Origin: Acidimicrobiaceae bacterium
Lineage (GTDB): Bacteria > Actinomycetota > Acidimicrobiia > Acidimicrobiales > MedAcidi-G1
Assembly: GCA_002727895.1 (NCBI GenBank)
Contig: PBUO01000043.1
Span: forward strand, 1 to 6,834
Length of the DNA: 6,834 bases
Reading direction: 5' to 3'
In this document: piece by piece, positions 5,864 to 6,834 of the stretch
How the letters are laid out: each line of letters opens with the position of its first letter
How positions within the stretch are numbered: position 1 is the first letter of the stretch
Position numbers and translations under genes: made by a program
Notes under the pieces: generated by a model
Seen by the model: the letters and a program-made list of their open reading frames with translations, nothing else
Database searches by the model: none
What the model was told of the DNA's origin: nothing

Positions 5864-6127
5864 ATGCGCCGCTCCATCGACGACTACCCTTTTGACGCCG
5901 CCGACTACCCGCCGGACTACGAGGACGACGAGCTCACGCCCATCTCGTGGGCCGTCGGTATCAGCGACGACTATGCCGACGCGGAACCCCGGGTCATGCT
6001 CACGGTGGAGGAGGTGGGCCGGGCCGGCCAAGGCCTGGTCGGGCATCTGTCGCCGGAAATCGCCCGTCGCCTGCGGGCGGCCATCAGCGACGCCCTGGCC
6101 GAGATCGGCGAGGAACCTGGGAGGTAG
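5864..6127 (+). CDS. small acidic hypothetical protein
   Basis: An 87-residue protein I do not recognise. The N-terminal 25 residues are very acidic and tyrosine/proline-rich, with DYP repeated at 7-9 and 14-16 and DYE at 18-20. The middle (about 26-52) alternates hydrophobic residues in a way that suggests short beta strands (ISWAVGI, RVMLTVEEV). Residues 63-82 look like an amphipathic helix (SPEIARRLRAAISDALAEIG). There is no signal peptide, membrane segment or metal motif. The coding call rests on the open frame, GC-rich third positions, its fit between the divergent siroheme operon and a convergent SDR, and a hairpin at its stop. The ATG at 5864 is preferred; a TTG at 5834 in frame would add 10 residues. 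No good Shine-Dalgarno sequence precedes either start. Confidence 0.65.
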   Translation: MRRSIDDYPFDAADYPPDYEDDELTPISWAVGISDDYADAEPRVMLTVEEVGRAGQGLVGHLSPEIARRLRAAISDALAEIGEEPGR

Positions 6128-6137
6128 GTCAGGTTCC
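6112..6137. terminator. bidirectional terminator-like inverted repeat
   Basis: GGAACCTG (6112-6119) and CAGGTTCC (6130-6137) form a perfect 8-bp stem with a 10-base loop, which a G-U pair can shorten to 8. The loop contains the + strand stop codon TAG (6125-6127) and part of the - strand stop codon (6129-6131). Its place at a convergent junction fits a terminator for both transcripts. No T-tract follows on either side, as is common in high-GC actinobacteria. Confidence 0.55.
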
Positions 6138-6834
6138 GGCGGCGTCGAGGTAGGCGGGGCCCTCCCCGCCACCGTGCACCTCGACGCAGGTCCCGGTTAC
6201 CCATCGGGCCAGCGGCGAGGACAGGGCCAGCACCATGTCGGCCACGTCGTCGGGTCGACCCAGGCGTCCCGCGGCCAGGTTCCGGGCCACGGCGGCCTGC
6301 CCGTCGGCGTCGCCGTAGAACGCTTCCGATTCCTCGGTCACGATCATCCCGACGGTCACGGCCACCACCCGGATGGCCGGACCCCATTCGTGGGCCAGCG
6401 TCAGGGTCATGTTCTCCAGGCCGGCCTTGGCCGCCCCGTATGCCACACCCATCGGGTTGGGGCGGTTGCCGCTGACCGACGACACGTTCACGATCACCCC
6501 GCCGCCGTCCTGGGTGGACATAGCGGGGTGGACGGCCTGGCTGAACGTCATGGGTGCGGTCAGGTTCAGGGCGATGATCTTTTCGTTGAAACGCGGCGAG
6601 ACGGTGGCCGATTCGGCGGCCGGCGCTCCGCCGGCGTTGTTGACCAGCACGTCGATGCGCCCCGAGCGCTCAAGCGCCGCGGCTACCACGGCGGCCACCT
6701 GGTCGGGGTCGCGTACGTCCGCGGCCACGAACGTTGCGGTCCTGATCCCGTCAGTCGAGGACACTGGCTCGGCTGGCTCGCTGCGGGCGCATGTCACCAC
6801 GTCGGCGCCGGCGTCCAGGAAGGTGGAGGCGATC
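6129..6834 (-). CDS. SDR family oxidoreductase, 5'-truncated at the right edge
   Basis: A classical SDR read leftwards. The frame is still open at the window edge, so the GTG at 6800 is internal; 234 residues are visible and only the Gly-rich NAD(P) motif is missing. Counting from the first full codon at the edge, AGADVVTCAR (8-17) is the second Rossmann strand. DVRD (39-42) and NNAG (65-68) follow, and the catalytic residues are Ser119, Tyr132 and Lys136 (YGAAK). The sequence after the active site, RVVAVTVGMIVTE, replaces the usual RVNxxxPG, so the common Asn-Pro-Gly signature is lost. The C-terminal segment TGTCVEVHGGGEGPAYL is standard for the family. The natural length would be about 250-260 residues. 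The substrate is unknown. It converges with the small acidic gene, one base between stop codons, and is probably unrelated to the siroheme operon. Confidence 0.9.
   Translation of the reverse strand, partial: IASTFLDAGADVVTCARSEPAEPVSSTDGIRTATFVAADVRDPDQVAAVVAAALERSGRIDVLVNNAGGAPAAESATVSPRFNEKIIALNLTAPMTFSQAVHPAMSTQDGGGVIVNVSSVSGNRPNPMGVAYGAAKAGLENMTLTLAHEWGPAIRVVAVTVGMIVTEESEAFYGDADGQAAVARNLAAGRLGRPDDVADMVLALSSPLARWVTGTCVEVHGGGEGPAYLDAAGT

Noticed and set aside
1..6834. CRISPR arrays, tRNA, insertion sequences, phage or defence genes
   Set aside because: I saw no regularly spaced repeats, tRNA-like arms, transposase motifs or target duplications. Composition is even across the window apart from the AT-rich promoter patch.

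Overview
This 6.8 kb window has very high GC, and almost every codon ends in G or C. Its genes are tightly packed and include mycobacterial-type families: an IpdF-like steroid-ring dehydrogenase and a SirA-like sulfite/nitrite reductase. This suggests a high-GC actinobacterium, possibly of the class Acidimicrobiia; the class is a guess from gene style. I found no mobile element, CRISPR array, tRNA or rRNA.

Left (1-1373, + strand): the 3' part of a short-chain dehydrogenase/reductase (SDR) gene is followed by a complete SDR. The second resembles IpdF, which acts on CoA thioesters from the last two steroid rings. The pair looks like the edge of a steroid or acyl-CoA catabolic cluster that continues to the left.

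Middle (1396-5694, - strand): read from right to left this is a siroheme and siroheme-enzyme operon. The order is a Met8/CysG-N type precorrin-2 dehydrogenase/ferrochelatase, then CobA uroporphyrinogen-III methyltransferase (4-bp overlap), then a 599-residue nitrite/sulfite reductase (38-bp gap), then a metallo-beta-lactamase-fold hydrolase (62-bp gap, possibly an operon member). The first two genes would make siroheme from uroporphyrinogen III, and the third would use it to reduce sulfite or nitrite by six electrons. A candidate promoter with a 10-bp palindrome between its -35 and -10 boxes lies at 5798-5825. It is followed by a leader of about 95 nt that can form competing hairpins.

Right (5864-6834): a small acidic, tyrosine-rich protein of unknown function is encoded on the + strand, divergent from the siroheme operon. 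It converges, with one base between stop codons, on a third SDR on the - strand that is cut by the right edge. A perfect 8-bp inverted repeat spans both stop codons and is the best terminator candidate here.

Most of the window is recognisable metabolism. The points worth a second look are in the reductase (a second full set of cluster-type cysteines in the N-terminal half, and a probable Cys-Tyr pair) and in the regulatory region ahead of the siroheme operon.
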